This document shows positions 38,967 to 48,405 of a stretch of DNA of 64,000 nucleotides, piece after piece. The notes under the pieces were generated by a model. The model searched no databases. It saw nothing but the letters and a program-made list of their open reading frames with translations, and was not told where the DNA came from. A program made the position numbers and the translations under genes. Numbering within the stretch: position 1 is the stretch's first letter; the number at the start of each line of letters is the position of its first letter. Source of the DNA: Castellaniella hirudinis_A (GTDB taxonomy: Bacteria > Pseudomonadota > Gammaproteobacteria > Burkholderiales > Burkholderiaceae_B); assembly GCF_047468865.1 (NCBI RefSeq), contig NZ_JBLGTV010000001.1, positions 310,001 through 374,000 on the forward strand, read 5' to 3'.

Positions 38967-40580
38967 ATGTCTCAAGCCGCCACCCCGCTCCCCGCCCAGA
39001 CCGATCGGGCTCAGTTGCTGCAGTCGCTCGATGCCCTGCGCGAAGTGGATCTGATTGTGATCGGCGGGGGGGCCAGCGGCTTGGGCGTCGCCCTGGACGC
39101 CCGGCTGCGGGGCCTGTCGGTCCTGCTGCTGGAATCCAACGATTTCGCGGGTGGCACGTCTTCACGGGCCACCAAACTGGTGCACGGCGGGGTGCGTTAT
39201 CTCGCGCAGGGCAATATCAGCCTGGTGCGCGAAGCCCTGCACGAGCGCCGGGCGCTGCTGAACAACGCGCCTCACCTGGCGCAGCCCCTGGCATTCGTCA
39301 TGCCCGCTTACCGGCCCTGGGAAATCCCCTTTTACGGCATGGGCCTGAAAGTCTACGACGCCCTGTCGGGGGCGGCCAGCCTGGGCAAGACCCAGTGGCT
39401 GGGGCGCCAGGGCACCGTCGGGCAACTGCCCGGCGTCAATGCGCAGCATCTATACGGCGGGGTCAAATACTGGGACGGGCAGTTCGACGATGCTCGGCTG
39501 GCCCTGGCCCTGGCCCGGACGGCCGCCGCCCAGGGCGCGCTGGTTCTCAACTATTGCCCCGTGGTCGACATCCTGCACGACGCGGGCCGGGTTTGCGGCG
39601 TGCGCTGGCAAGACGCCCTGGCGCCCGCCGACGCCCCGCGCGGCGGCCAGGTGCGGGCGCGCTGCGTGGTCAACGCCACCGGGGTGTGGGTGGACGATGT
39701 CCGCCGTCTGGACGACGCGGCCCGGGGCCAGCAGGTTCGGCCCATGGTGGCCCCCAGCCAGGGGGTGCACCTGGTGGTCGATCGCCGTTTCTTTCCGTCC
39801 GACCAGGCTTTGCTGGTGCCGCATACGCGTGACGGCCGGGTCTTGTTTGCCGTGCCCTGGCTCGGGCACGTGATTCTGGGGACGACGGATACGCCGCGCC
39901 ACGCGGTGGAACGCGAACCTCATGCCTTGGCCGAGGAAGCCGCCTTCATCCTGAATGAATCCGCCAATGTCCTGGCCCATCCCCCCAAAGCCGATGATGT
40001 CCTGAGCGTCTGGGTGGGGTTGCGGCCGCTGGTGCGCCCCGACGAGCAGGCGGATGGCGCCACCAAGACCATCAGCCGCGAGCACACGGTGCGCATCAGC
40101 CCTTCGGGCCTGGTGACCGTCACAGGGGGCAAATGGACGACCTACCGCTCGATGGCCCAGGATGTCCTGAGCCACTGCGTCCAGGCTGGCCAACTGGATG
40201 CCCTGCCGGCTTGCCGCACCACCCGTTTTCCCCTGGTGGGCGCCCCGGCGGCGGGCGGGGGGGCCACCAGCCTGGCGGCCCTGCCGGGCCTGCAGGCCTA
40301 CGGCACCGAGGCGCCCGCGGTTCAGGCGCTGCCCGGGGCGGACGTCGCCCTGGGCCTGGGCCTGACGCAGGCCATGGTGCGCTACGCCGCGCGCCACGAA
40401 TACGCCCGTTGCGTCGAAGATGTGTTGGCTAGACGCCACAGAATGCTTTTTTTGAATGCCGGCCTGGCGGCCCGGACGGCGCCTGCCGTTTCCGCCATCC
40501 TGCAGGAAGAAATCGGCACGGACGGCCAACTGGCGTCTTTTCTGGCCCTGGCCCGACAGTACGCCCAGGTGCCGGTCTAG
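38967..40580 (+). CDS. glpD: Aerobic glycerol-3-phosphate dehydrogenase
   Basis: A 537-residue FAD enzyme that oxidises sn-glycerol 3-phosphate to dihydroxyacetone phosphate at the membrane and passes electrons to quinone. The FAD fold is at 27-57 (VDLIVIGGGASGLGVALDA). GGTSSRATKLVHGGVRYL and the later VTGGKWTTYRSMAQD are GlpD signatures. It follows glpV by 14 bp and closes the import-oxidise operon. Together with glpK it makes the locus self-sufficient for glycerol use. Confidence 0.95.
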   Translation: MSQAATPLPAQTDRAQLLQSLDALREVDLIVIGGGASGLGVALDARLRGLSVLLLESNDFAGGTSSRATKLVHGGVRYLAQGNISLVREALHERRALLNNAPHLAQPLAFVMPAYRPWEIPFYGMGLKVYDALSGAASLGKTQWLGRQGTVGQLPGVNAQHLYGGVKYWDGQFDDARLALALARTAAAQGALVLNYCPVVDILHDAGRVCGVRWQDALAPADAPRGGQVRARCVVNATGVWVDDVRRLDDAARGQQVRPMVAPSQGVHLVVDRRFFPSDQALLVPHTRDGRVLFAVPWLGHVILGTTDTPRHAVEREPHALAEEAAFILNESANVLAHPPKADDVLSVWVGLRPLVRPDEQADGATKTISREHTVRISPSGLVTVTGGKWTTYRSMAQDVLSHCVQAGQLDALPACRTTRFPLVGAPAAGGGATSLAALPGLQAYGTEAPAVQALPGADVALGLGLTQAMVRYAARHEYARCVEDVLARRHRMLFLNAGLAARTAPAVSAILQEEIGTDGQLASFLALARQYAQVPV

Positions 40581-40972
40581 GCCGGCATCGGCCGCCGCCG
40601 GCCCGGGTGGCGTTTGCCTCCGGGGCAGGGCACGGCGTTCGGGTGCTGCGCGGGATGGCCGCAACCGCGTGGCCCGGGGCTTGGCGCCGTGCGCCGGCCC
40701 GATCCCGCCGGGGTTTCGCGGATGTATGGAAGTATTGCCAATTGCGAAGCGCGGAATCCGGGTAACGCTGTAAATAAGCCCAAAAACCAGCCTACTTACG
40801 TTTATACTAGGCGCATGCATGTTGATTATGCATGAAAATGTATATTTGATGTCTTAATATAATTAGATCGCTGCCCGGGGATGTCACTGAATACGACTCG
40901 CCTGACGAAATTCGGGATATTCCACGCGTCCGCAGCGCTTGCCTTCATTCATCCATTTTTACCGGGGGGCCC
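40581..40972. other. Long intergenic region upstream of flhDC
   Basis: No gene was found in these 392 bp. The first 180 bp are GC-rich and start with a GCCGGC/GCCGGC dyad (40581-40602) after glpD. The rest is AT-rich, with -10-like hexamers TATACT (40803-40808) and TATAAT (40858-40863) but no good -35 at standard spacing, which suggests activator-dependent promoters for the flagellar master operon. It also holds the 21-bp palindrome described separately. Confidence 0.5.
40814..40834. promoter_or_regulatory. Candidate operator upstream of flhDC
   Basis: CATGCAT (40814-40820) and ATGCATG (40828-40834) are perfect inverted arms around GTTGATT, 21 bp in all, 139 bp before flhD and between two -10-like hexamers. 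It is a plausible site for a dimeric regulator of the flagellar master operon. The regulator is unknown. Confidence 0.5.
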
Positions 40973-41293
40973 ATGACTACACCTGACGCCGCACTGCTCA
41001 ACGATATCCGCGAGGTCAATCTCTCCTACCTGATGCTGGCCCAGCGCCTGCTGCGCGAAAACCTGTCCGCAGGCATGTTCCGCCTGGGGTTCGATGCCGA
41101 TGTGGCCGAAATCATCCTCAATCTCTCGCCCGCTCAGATCGTCAAGCTGGCTGGTTCCAGCTCGGTGCTGTGCGCGTTTCGCCTGAACGACGCGCAGTTG
41201 CTCAGTTCCCTGACCCACGAAGTCCTGGGGGGGGTGCTGCAGCAGGCGCATTCCACCATCTTGCTCAGTCGCCAAGAATCCGCCACAGCCTGA
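40973..41293 (+). CDS. flhD: Flagellar master regulator subunit FlhD
   Basis: A 106-residue subunit of the FlhD4C2 activator, which with sigma-70 turns on class II flagellar operons. The family opening (LLNDIREVNLSYLMLAQRLL) and the central segment AEIILNLSPAQIVKLAGSS match FlhD. A G-rich ribosome binding site precedes the ATG. flhC begins 4 bp after its stop. It lies at the head of the motility cluster behind a long regulatory region. Confidence 0.95.
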   Translation: MTTPDAALLNDIREVNLSYLMLAQRLLRENLSAGMFRLGFDADVAEIILNLSPAQIVKLAGSSSVLCAFRLNDAQLLSSLTHEVLGGVLQQAHSTILLSRQESATA

Positions 41294-41297
41294 ACCC

Positions 41298-41861
41298 ATG
41301 GCCAGTAAAAGTGTCTCTCTCGAAGGTGAAGACATCCTGCTGGCTTCCAGCATGATCCGCCTGGGGGCCAGACTGCAGGTTCTGCAGGCCGAGACCTCAC
41401 TGAGCTACGATCGCCTGGCGCGCCTCTATCGTGAAATCCGCGGGGTTTCCCCCCCCAAGGGGATGCTGCCTTTTTCCGTGGATTGGTACATGACCTGGCT
41501 GCCGAATATCCATTCCAGTCTGTTTTACAATATTTACCGTTACTTGGATAATTTCACCCCGGCCAAGAAATCCCTGGCCATGGTCGAAGCCTATCGCCTG
41601 TATCTCGAACAATCCGCCGCGGGCCTGCGCCCCGGCGACGCGTCCGACGAACCGATTCTCAGCTTCACCCGGGCCTGGATGCTGTTGCGTTTCTTCGAAA
41701 GCGGGTTGGTGCAATTGTCCTGTTGCCATCAATGCGGCGGGCAGTACGTGGCGCATGCCCACGATCCGGCCGCCAGCTTTGTTTGCGCCATCTGCAAGCC
41801 ACCTCCCAGGGCAGGCAAGACCCGGTCCCGCCGCAAGGCCAGTCCGGCCCGATCGGTCTGA
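41298..41861 (+). CDS. flhC: Flagellar master regulator subunit FlhC
   Basis: A 187-residue partner of FlhD that makes most DNA contacts. The zinc-binding cysteines are clear near the C-terminus (SCCHQCGGQYVAHAHD then FVCAICKPP). The middle (RLYREIRGVSPPKGMLPFSV and DWYMTW) is conserved FlhC sequence. The basic tail (KTRSRRKASPARS) follows. It is co-transcribed with flhD. Confidence 0.95.
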   Translation: MASKSVSLEGEDILLASSMIRLGARLQVLQAETSLSYDRLARLYREIRGVSPPKGMLPFSVDWYMTWLPNIHSSLFYNIYRYLDNFTPAKKSLAMVEAYRLYLEQSAAGLRPGDASDEPILSFTRAWMLLRFFESGLVQLSCCHQCGGQYVAHAHDPAASFVCAICKPPPRAGKTRSRRKASPARSV

Positions 41862-41959
41862 GTCCCGGTTTTTGGGGGTGTTTTCGATGTTTTTCGCTCT
41901 TTCCCGGGGCAGCCTTTGGATTTGCGGACAAAAATCCCGGCTGAACCATGCTTTTAAAA

Positions 41960-41973
41960 GCCTGAATTCAGGC
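41960..41973. promoter_or_regulatory. 14-bp palindrome upstream of motA
   Basis: GCCTGAATTCAGGC is a perfect palindrome in the 150-bp flhC-motA gap, 38 bp before the motA start. It may be a regulator site for the motAB-che operon. No matching regulator was identified. Confidence 0.35.
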
Positions 41974-42011
41974 GAACATTGACCCTATTCTGACTATCAA
42001 GGCGTACGCAC

Positions 42012-42884
42012 GTGTTTATCATCCTGGGTTATCTGATTGTCTCGGTCGGGGTTTTCGCCAGTTTCCTCGGGGTGGGCGGCCACCTGGGCGCCTTGTACCA
42101 GCCATTCGAATTCCTCTTGATCGGCGGTTGCGCCTTCGGCGCCTATATCGGCGGCAGCAACGGGGCTTCGATCAAGCTGCTCCTGGAAGCCATCCCCAAG
42201 GCGGTCAAGCGCAATCCCTATGGCAAGCCGCTCTACATGGAACTCCTGGCTCTGCTGTACACCCTGTTGAACAAATCGCGCCGCGACGGCCTGATGTCGA
42301 TCGAATCCGACATCGAAGACCCGAAATCCAGCCCGATCTTCACGCAGTTTCCGCAGGTTCAGAAAGACGCCCGCCTGATGGAATTCCTCACCGATTACCT
42401 GCGCATCATGATCAGCGGCAACATGAATCCCTTCGAGATCGAGACCTTGATGGATCAGGAAATCGAAGCCACCCACAGCGAACACAATACGCCGATCAAC
42501 GCGGTGCGTTCCGTGGCCGACGCGCTGCCGGCCTTCGGGATCGTGGCGGCCGTGCTCGGCGTCGTGCACGCGCTGGCGGCGGTCGACCAGCCGCCGGCGG
42601 TGCTGGCCGACCTGATCGCCAAGGCCATGGTGGGCACCTTTTTGGGCATTCTGCTGTCCTATGGTTTCGTGTCGCCGTTCGCCTCTGCGGTCGAGCGCCA
42701 GTCGGTGGCGGCCATCAAGGTGCTGGAATGCATCAAGGTCACCTTGCTGGCCAGCATGAATGGCTATCCGCCGCCCCTGTCGGTCGAATTCGGCCGCAAA
42801 GTCCTGTTTTCCACGGTTCGGCCTTCGTTCACCGAACTCGAAGCCCATGTGAAGCAGGTCAAGAACCAGGGCTCGGGACGCTAG
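42012..42884 (+). CDS. motA: Flagellar motor stator protein MotA
   Basis: A 290-residue inner-membrane stator subunit with four helices (about 2-20, 30-48, 170-190, 203-222). It starts with GTG, giving the typical MFIILGYLIV opening. The proton-channel region includes PAFGIVAAVLGVVHAL and GTFLGILLSYGFVSPFA. The cytoplasmic loop that contacts FliG spans about 60-165. Five MotA surround two MotB to make the proton-driven torque unit. Confidence 0.95.
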   Translation: MFIILGYLIVSVGVFASFLGVGGHLGALYQPFEFLLIGGCAFGAYIGGSNGASIKLLLEAIPKAVKRNPYGKPLYMELLALLYTLLNKSRRDGLMSIESDIEDPKSSPIFTQFPQVQKDARLMEFLTDYLRIMISGNMNPFEIETLMDQEIEATHSEHNTPINAVRSVADALPAFGIVAAVLGVVHALAAVDQPPAVLADLIAKAMVGTFLGILLSYGFVSPFASAVERQSVAAIKVLECIKVTLLASMNGYPPPLSVEFGRKVLFSTVRPSFTELEAHVKQVKNQGSGR

Positions 42885-42900
42885 ACAAGGACAATCGACT

Positions 42901-43944
42901 ATGGCCAAACAGGATACGGGCCGGGTGGTCGTCCGGCGCAAGCGCGCCTATGGCGAGGCCCACCATGGAGGCAGCTGGAAAATCGCCTACGCCGATTTCA
43001 TGACCGCCATGATGGCGTTTTTTCTGGTCATGTGGCTGCTGTCGCTGGTGCCGAAAAGCGAACTCGAAGGCATTGCGGAATACTTTCGCACTCCGCTGAT
43101 CACTGCGGTCACCGGCGGGCATAATCTGGACAGCAGCCGCTCCCCGATCCCCGGGGGCCAGCCCAGCCCCATTCCCAACGTCAGCCCGCCGCCCACGCCG
43201 ATGTCCCTGCAGGACGACGAAGACGCGCAGGATCAGTCCAACCTGGAAAACCTGAAAGAACAACTGGAAAACCTGATCGAGCACAATCCCGTCCTGATGC
43301 AGTTTCGCCCCCAACTGTTGCTGGACATGACGCCCGACGGCCTGCGCATCCAGATACTGGATCAGCAGAACCGGCCCATGTTCGCCACCGGCAGCGCCCA
43401 TGTGCAGTCCTATATGCGCGATATCCTGCGCGAACTGGCGCCGCCCATCAGCAAATTGCCTAACGCCATCACCCTGTCCGGCCACACCGACGCCATGCAA
43501 TATGCTTCGGGCGACCGCAGCTACAGCAACTGGGAGCTCTCCGCCGACCGCGCCAATTCGGCGCGCCGCGAGCTCGTGGCGGGCGGGCTGGTCGAAAAAA
43601 AGGTCAAGCGCATCGTGGGGCTGGGCGACACCGTCAATCTCATTCAGGATGACCCGTTCGCGGCGGTCAACCGGCGCATCAGCATCCTGGTGCTCAATCG
43701 CGCGGCGGAGCGCCGCATCGACCGGCAAAATGCCGCGGGCGTGCAGGGGGTGCAGCTGCAAAAGCTGCTGGAAGACGCCGCGCGAAACGAACCCACCCAA
43801 GATGCTGCAACATCTGGTATAACGACTTCAGAATCAATATCGCCCGCCGCATCCGGCGACGCGCCTTCGGACGCCGGGGCCGCTGCGGGCAATAACACTC
43901 AACCCCCAGGGGTGTCGGCTATCCCATCGGCGCCTACCAACTAA
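42901..43944 (+). CDS. motB: Flagellar motor stator protein MotB
   Basis: A 347-residue stator subunit. One membrane helix (about 30-50) begins with the proton-carrying aspartate in WKIAYADFMTAMMAFFLVMW. A plug and Pro/Asn-rich linker follow, then the OmpA-type peptidoglycan-binding domain (about 145-270: TLSGHTDAMQ and ELSADRANSARREL). The C-terminal 70 residues are Ala/Ser-rich and probably disordered. It starts 16 bp after motA. Confidence 0.95.
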   Translation: MAKQDTGRVVVRRKRAYGEAHHGGSWKIAYADFMTAMMAFFLVMWLLSLVPKSELEGIAEYFRTPLITAVTGGHNLDSSRSPIPGGQPSPIPNVSPPPTPMSLQDDEDAQDQSNLENLKEQLENLIEHNPVLMQFRPQLLLDMTPDGLRIQILDQQNRPMFATGSAHVQSYMRDILRELAPPISKLPNAITLSGHTDAMQYASGDRSYSNWELSADRANSARRELVAGGLVEKKVKRIVGLGDTVNLIQDDPFAAVNRRISILVLNRAAERRIDRQNAAGVQGVQLQKLLEDAARNEPTQDAATSGITTSESISPAASGDAPSDAGAAAGNNTQPPGVSAIPSAPTN

Positions 43945-43956
43945 AATGAGGCAATC

Positions 43957-46104
43957 ATGAGTGCAGGTGTGGACCTCAGCGAGTTCTACGATACATTTTT
44001 TGACGAGGCCGATGAATTATTGGCCAATATGGAACAGCTCTTGCTGGGGCTGGATCTCGACCACCCGGACAATGACGACCTCAACGGTATTTTCAGGGCT
44101 GCGCACTCGATCAAGGGGGGGGCGGGCACTTTCGGTTGCTTCGAAGAACTCGCCAAGACCACGCACTTGCTGGAAAACCTCCTGGATCTCATCCGCCATG
44201 GCGAACTCGCCTTGCGCCAGGACATGATTGACCTCTTTCTGGAAACCAAGGACGTGCTGACTGAACAAGTCGCCGCGTATCGCGGCTCTGAAAAACCCGA
44301 TCAACAAGTCTACGAACGCATCTGCGCCCAATTGCGCCAGTTGGCGCTCGAACATCAGCAGGGTGGGGCGGGTGCGGCCCCCGCGCCCGCTGCGGCTGCA
44401 CCCGCGCCCGCCGCAGCCCCGGCCGCGCCCGCCGTGGCGGCACCGCCACCGGCCCCCGCGTCGGCGGCCGATGCCGACCTGCCGGTGCATGTGCGCGTCA
44501 GCAACATCCAGCCCAAGGACGTCGACGCCCTGGCCAGCGAAATGGCGCTCATGGGCGAAATCCTCCACCGCGACCATTCGGACGGCGACTTGTCCCTGTG
44601 GCTCAAGACCACTACCCCGATCAGCGACCTCGAAGCCGTCTGCTGCTTCATCGTCAACCAGGATCAGGTGCAGATCACCCATCAGGCCCTGCCCGGCGCG
44701 GCGGCGCCGGCCCAGTCCGCGGCTCCCGCGCCACAAGCGCCAGTGGCGCCCGTAGCCCCCGCGCCGCAGGCGCAGGCCCCTGTGCCGCCTGCGGCCCCCG
44801 CGCCGGCTGAACCGGCCGTGGCCGACAGCGCCGCCCCGGCGGACAGCCAGCCCGACGCGTCGGCCAACCGCGCCGATGCAAACGACAAGCCGGCCGACAA
44901 GACGGTTCACAAGGCCAAGAAAGAAAGCGGCACCATCCGGGTCGGGGTCGAAAAAGTCGACCAGATCATCAATCTGGTGGGCGAGCTCGTCATCACCCAG
45001 GCCATGCTGGTGCAGACCTCCCAGTCGCTGGATCCCGTCCTGCACGACCGGCTGCTGAACGGCATCGAACAGCTCGAACGCAACGCCCGCGATCTCCAGG
45101 AAGCCGTGATGTCCATCCGCATGATGCCCATGGATTACGTCTTCAGCCGCTTCCCCCGGGTGGTGCGCGAAAACGCGCACAAGCTGGGCAAGCAGATCAA
45201 GCTGGTCACCAAGGGCCAGGCCACCGAACTCGACAAGAGCCTGATCGAACGCATCATCGACCCCCTGACGCACCTGGTGCGCAACAGCCTGGATCACGGC
45301 CTGGAAGTCCCGGAGGCCCGGATTGCCCAGGGCAAGGATCCCGAAGGCACGCTGATCCTGTCCGCCCAGCACAATGGCGGCCAGATCATCATCGACGTCA
45401 TCGACGATGGCGCCGGCCTGAGCCGCGAACGCATTCTCAAAAAAGCCATCGCCCAGGGCTTTCAGGTCTCCGAGTCCACGCCCGATGATGAACTCTGGCA
45501 GCTGATCTTCGCTCCGGGGTTTTCCACGGCCGAGAAAATCACCGATATTTCCGGCCGTGGGGTGGGCATGGACGTGGTGCGGCGCAATATCCAAAGCATG
45601 GGCGGGCACGTGCAGCTGTCCTCGCGCAAGGGCCAGGGCACCACCACGCGCATCGTGCTGCCCCTGACCCTGGCCATTCTGGACGGCATGTCGGTCAAGG
45701 TCGGCGAAGAAACCTTCATCCTGCCCCTGTCCCACGTCACCGAGTCCATGCAGGCCAGCCCGGAGCAAATCCACAGCATCTCCGAAACCGAGCAGATGCT
45801 GCATGTGCGGGGCGAATACCTGCCGGTGGTGCCGCTTTACGAGGTCTTCAACGTCCGGGGGGCCGAAACCGACATCACCAAGGCCATCGCCGTCATCCTG
45901 CAGGCCGAGGATCAGCGCTTCGCCCTGCTGGTCGATCACCTGATCGGCCAGCACCAGGTGGTGGTGAAGAATCTCGAAACCAACTATCGCAAGGTCCCGG
46001 GGATCTCGGCGGCCACGATCCTGGGCGACGGCAGCGTGGCCTTGATCGTGGATGTTTTCGCCCTGCGGCGCACCTCGACGCAGCGGCAGGTCACTGCGGC
46101 TTGA
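43957..46104 (+). CDS. cheA: Chemotaxis histidine kinase CheA
   Basis: A 715-residue kinase. The HPt domain (1-105) has the phospho-accepting His50 in IFRAAHSIKGGAG. An Ala/Pro-rich linker, a P2-like domain (about 165-245) and a second Ala/Pro linker lead to the dimerisation domain (about 325-390, IRVGVEKVDQIINLVGELVI). The HATPase domain has HLVRNSLDHGLE, DDGAGL and ISGRGVGMDVVR. The CheW-like domain is at 570-705. It phosphorylates CheY and CheB under receptor control. Confidence 0.96.
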   Translation: MSAGVDLSEFYDTFFDEADELLANMEQLLLGLDLDHPDNDDLNGIFRAAHSIKGGAGTFGCFEELAKTTHLLENLLDLIRHGELALRQDMIDLFLETKDVLTEQVAAYRGSEKPDQQVYERICAQLRQLALEHQQGGAGAAPAPAAAAPAPAAAPAAPAVAAPPPAPASAADADLPVHVRVSNIQPKDVDALASEMALMGEILHRDHSDGDLSLWLKTTTPISDLEAVCCFIVNQDQVQITHQALPGAAAPAQSAAPAPQAPVAPVAPAPQAQAPVPPAAPAPAEPAVADSAAPADSQPDASANRADANDKPADKTVHKAKKESGTIRVGVEKVDQIINLVGELVITQAMLVQTSQSLDPVLHDRLLNGIEQLERNARDLQEAVMSIRMMPMDYVFSRFPRVVRENAHKLGKQIKLVTKGQATELDKSLIERIIDPLTHLVRNSLDHGLEVPEARIAQGKDPEGTLILSAQHNGGQIIIDVIDDGAGLSRERILKKAIAQGFQVSESTPDDELWQLIFAPGFSTAEKITDISGRGVGMDVVRRNIQSMGGHVQLSSRKGQGTTTRIVLPLTLAILDGMSVKVGEETFILPLSHVTESMQASPEQIHSISETEQMLHVRGEYLPVVPLYEVFNVRGAETDITKAIAVILQAEDQRFALLVDHLIGQHQVVVKNLETNYRKVPGISAATILGDGSVALIVDVFALRRTSTQRQVTAA

Positions 46105-46128
46105 TCCTTTCTCAGTTATGGAGCCATC

Positions 46129-46623
46129 ATGAATCTAAGCGACGTTTCAGGCCAGGCGGATACCCAGGGCCAGGAATTCCTGGTGTTTACCCTGGCCAAC
46201 CAGGAATACGGCATCGATATTCTCAAGGTTCAGGAAATCCGCGGCTACGACAGCCAGACCGTCACCCGCATCGCCAATGTACCGTCCTTCATCAAGGGGG
46301 TCACCAATCTGCGCGGGGTCATCGTCCCGATCGTCGATCTGCGCATGAAATTCGCCATGGAAAATGTCGAATACACCGCCCAGACCGTCGTGGTCATCCT
46401 CACGGTCAATGCGCGGGTGGTCGGCGTGGTGGTCGACGGCGTGTCCGACGTGCTGATTCTCCAGCCCGCCCAGATCAGTTCGGCGCCGCAGTTCGGCTCG
46501 GCATTCTCCACCGAGCATCTCACCGGCATCGGCACGGTGGGCGAACGCATGCTGATTCTGGTCGACATCGAAAAACTCATGACCAGCGAAGAAATGGCGC
46601 TGGTCGAAACGGCCGTGGCCTGA
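46129..46623 (+). CDS. cheW: Chemotaxis coupling protein CheW
   Basis: A 164-residue adaptor linking receptors to CheA. It has the double beta-barrel CheW fold with conserved QEFLVFTLANQEYGIDILKV, GVTNLRGVIVPIVDLR and VGVVVDGVSDVL. It lies 24 bp after cheA with GGAG as ribosome binding site. Confidence 0.96.
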   Translation: MNLSDVSGQADTQGQEFLVFTLANQEYGIDILKVQEIRGYDSQTVTRIANVPSFIKGVTNLRGVIVPIVDLRMKFAMENVEYTAQTVVVILTVNARVVGVVVDGVSDVLILQPAQISSAPQFGSAFSTEHLTGIGTVGERMLILVDIEKLMTSEEMALVETAVA

Positions 46624-46671
46624 CCGGTTTCACCGTCACCTATTATTGTTATCCCGAGGGGCCTGGATTAC

Positions 46672-48396
46672 ATGCAGGAAAATAAAAAAAGCTGGCTTGG
46701 CGCGCTGAAGGTCCGCACCAGCTTGGTGTTGGTGCTTGCGTTTTTCTTCGTGATGCTGATTGCCGGGGCGTTGCTGGGGGTGGTGTCCCTCAAGCTCAAC
46801 AATGACGCGCTGAAGACCATCGCCAACGAGCAAAAAACAGTGGCGGTGCTGGATACGGCGGTCAACCAGTACCAGGACGTCCAGGTGCTGATGGGGCGCG
46901 CCCTGGCCAGCATCGTGGTCAACAACGACTTGGCCAATAACGCCATCCTGTCCAACTGGAACGCGGATGCCGACGCCGGCGGCCTGGCCGTGCTCAGCGA
47001 CGAATCCCAAAGCCTCATCGCGCAGGCCGAGTCCAGCCTGCAAAAGGCCCGCCAGAGCCTGGCCCTGTTCGCCCGAGAAGCCGAAAGCCACCTGTCCGGC
47101 GATCTTCGCGCGGCCGACGTCCAGGCCCTCTATGGGCAACTGGTCGATCAGGCCATTCCCGCCGTCATGGCCGCCCTGAAATCCGGCAGCATCGACGAAT
47201 ATCAATCCCTGCAGAAAAGCCAGGTCGATCCGGCCGAGCAGAAATTCACCCAGGCCTATCAGGCGCTCGAAGCGCGTCAGGCCGACCAGGTTCGGCAGGC
47301 CATCCAGGCCGAGGACACCCACTTGTCGTGGGTGACCGTGATCGTCGGGGTCTCCATGGTGGTGGCCCTGCTGTTCGCCATCGCGGCCTACCTGTTCCTG
47401 CAGCGGGTGGTGCTGCGTCCGCTGCGCCGGGCGGGCGAACACTTCGACCGCATCGCGGCGGGCGATCTGACGGCCGACATCCAGGTGCCGTCGCGCAATG
47501 AAATCGGCGTTCTGTACCTGGCCATGCAGCGCATGCAGGACGGCCTGGTGCAGATGGTGGCCCAGGTGCGCGGCGGGGTGGGCGAGATCCGCACCGGGTC
47601 GCGCGAGATCTTCGCGGGCAACACCGACCTCAGCAGCCGCACCGAACAGCAGGCCGCCTCCTTGCAGCAGACCGCCGCCAGCATGGAACAGCTCTCCAGC
47701 ACCGTGCGGCAGAATTCCGACAATGCCGAGCAGGCCGACAAGCTGGCCAAGACTGCGGCGGCAGTCGCCCAGCAGGGCGGGGCGGCGGTCAGCAGCGTGG
47801 CCGAGACCATGTCGGGCATCACCAGCAGTTCCAGCAAGATCGCCGAGATCGTGTCGGTGATCGACGGCATCGCCTTCCAGACCAACATTCTGGCGCTCAA
47901 TGCCGCCGTCGAGGCCGCCCGCGCGGGCGAACAAGGCAAGGGTTTTGCCGTGGTGGCGGGGGAGGTCCGGTCGCTGGCGCAGCGCAGCGCCCAGGCGGCC
48001 AAGGAAATCAAGACCCTGATTGACGATTCGGTGACCCGAATCCACGAAGGCTCCGAGCGCGTCCAGGATGCCGGGCGCATCATGGCGGACATCGTCCAGT
48101 CCGTGCAGGGGGTGACCGCCATCATGAATGAAATCTCATCCGCCTCGCGCGAGCAGGCCGATGGCATTGGCCAGATCAATGCCGCCGTGGCCGACATGGA
48201 TCAGGTCGTGCAGCAAAACGCCGCCCTGGTGCAGCAGGCGACCAGCGCGGCGGGCGCTCTGCAGGCGCAGGCCGAGCATCTCAGCGCGGCGGTGGCCGTG
48301 TTCCGCATCCAGGACAGCGGCCCCGTGATCGACGTGCCGGGCGGGCGGCTGGGGTATGCCCCGCCGGCGGCGCAGGCGCCCCTGGCGTTGCAATAA
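46672..48396 (+). CDS. Methyl-accepting chemotaxis receptor (Tsr-like)
   Basis: A 574-residue transmembrane receptor: TM1 (about 17-40), a periplasmic four-helix ligand domain (41-220), TM2 (about 222-245), HAMP (about 246-298) and the cytoplasmic hairpin (about 300-530). The tip sequence is canonical (IDGIAFQTNILALNAAVEAA then RAGEQGKGFAVVAGEV). The C-terminus ends in LALQ, without an NWETF-type CheR tether, so adaptation enzymes must act without docking. The ligand is unknown. It sits in the position of tar/tsr within the che operon. Confidence 0.92.
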   Translation: MQENKKSWLGALKVRTSLVLVLAFFFVMLIAGALLGVVSLKLNNDALKTIANEQKTVAVLDTAVNQYQDVQVLMGRALASIVVNNDLANNAILSNWNADADAGGLAVLSDESQSLIAQAESSLQKARQSLALFAREAESHLSGDLRAADVQALYGQLVDQAIPAVMAALKSGSIDEYQSLQKSQVDPAEQKFTQAYQALEARQADQVRQAIQAEDTHLSWVTVIVGVSMVVALLFAIAAYLFLQRVVLRPLRRAGEHFDRIAAGDLTADIQVPSRNEIGVLYLAMQRMQDGLVQMVAQVRGGVGEIRTGSREIFAGNTDLSSRTEQQAASLQQTAASMEQLSSTVRQNSDNAEQADKLAKTAAAVAQQGGAAVSSVAETMSGITSSSSKIAEIVSVIDGIAFQTNILALNAAVEAARAGEQGKGFAVVAGEVRSLAQRSAQAAKEIKTLIDDSVTRIHEGSERVQDAGRIMADIVQSVQGVTAIMNEISSASREQADGIGQINAAVADMDQVVQQNAALVQQATSAAGALQAQAEHLSAAVAVFRIQDSGPVIDVPGGRLGYAPPAAQAPLALQ

Positions 48397-48405
48397 GCCG
48401 ATTCC

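Noticed and set aside
44017..45954. Minus-strand open frame of 645 codons opposite cheA
   Set aside because: Shadow of cheA. No start context or recognisable domain.
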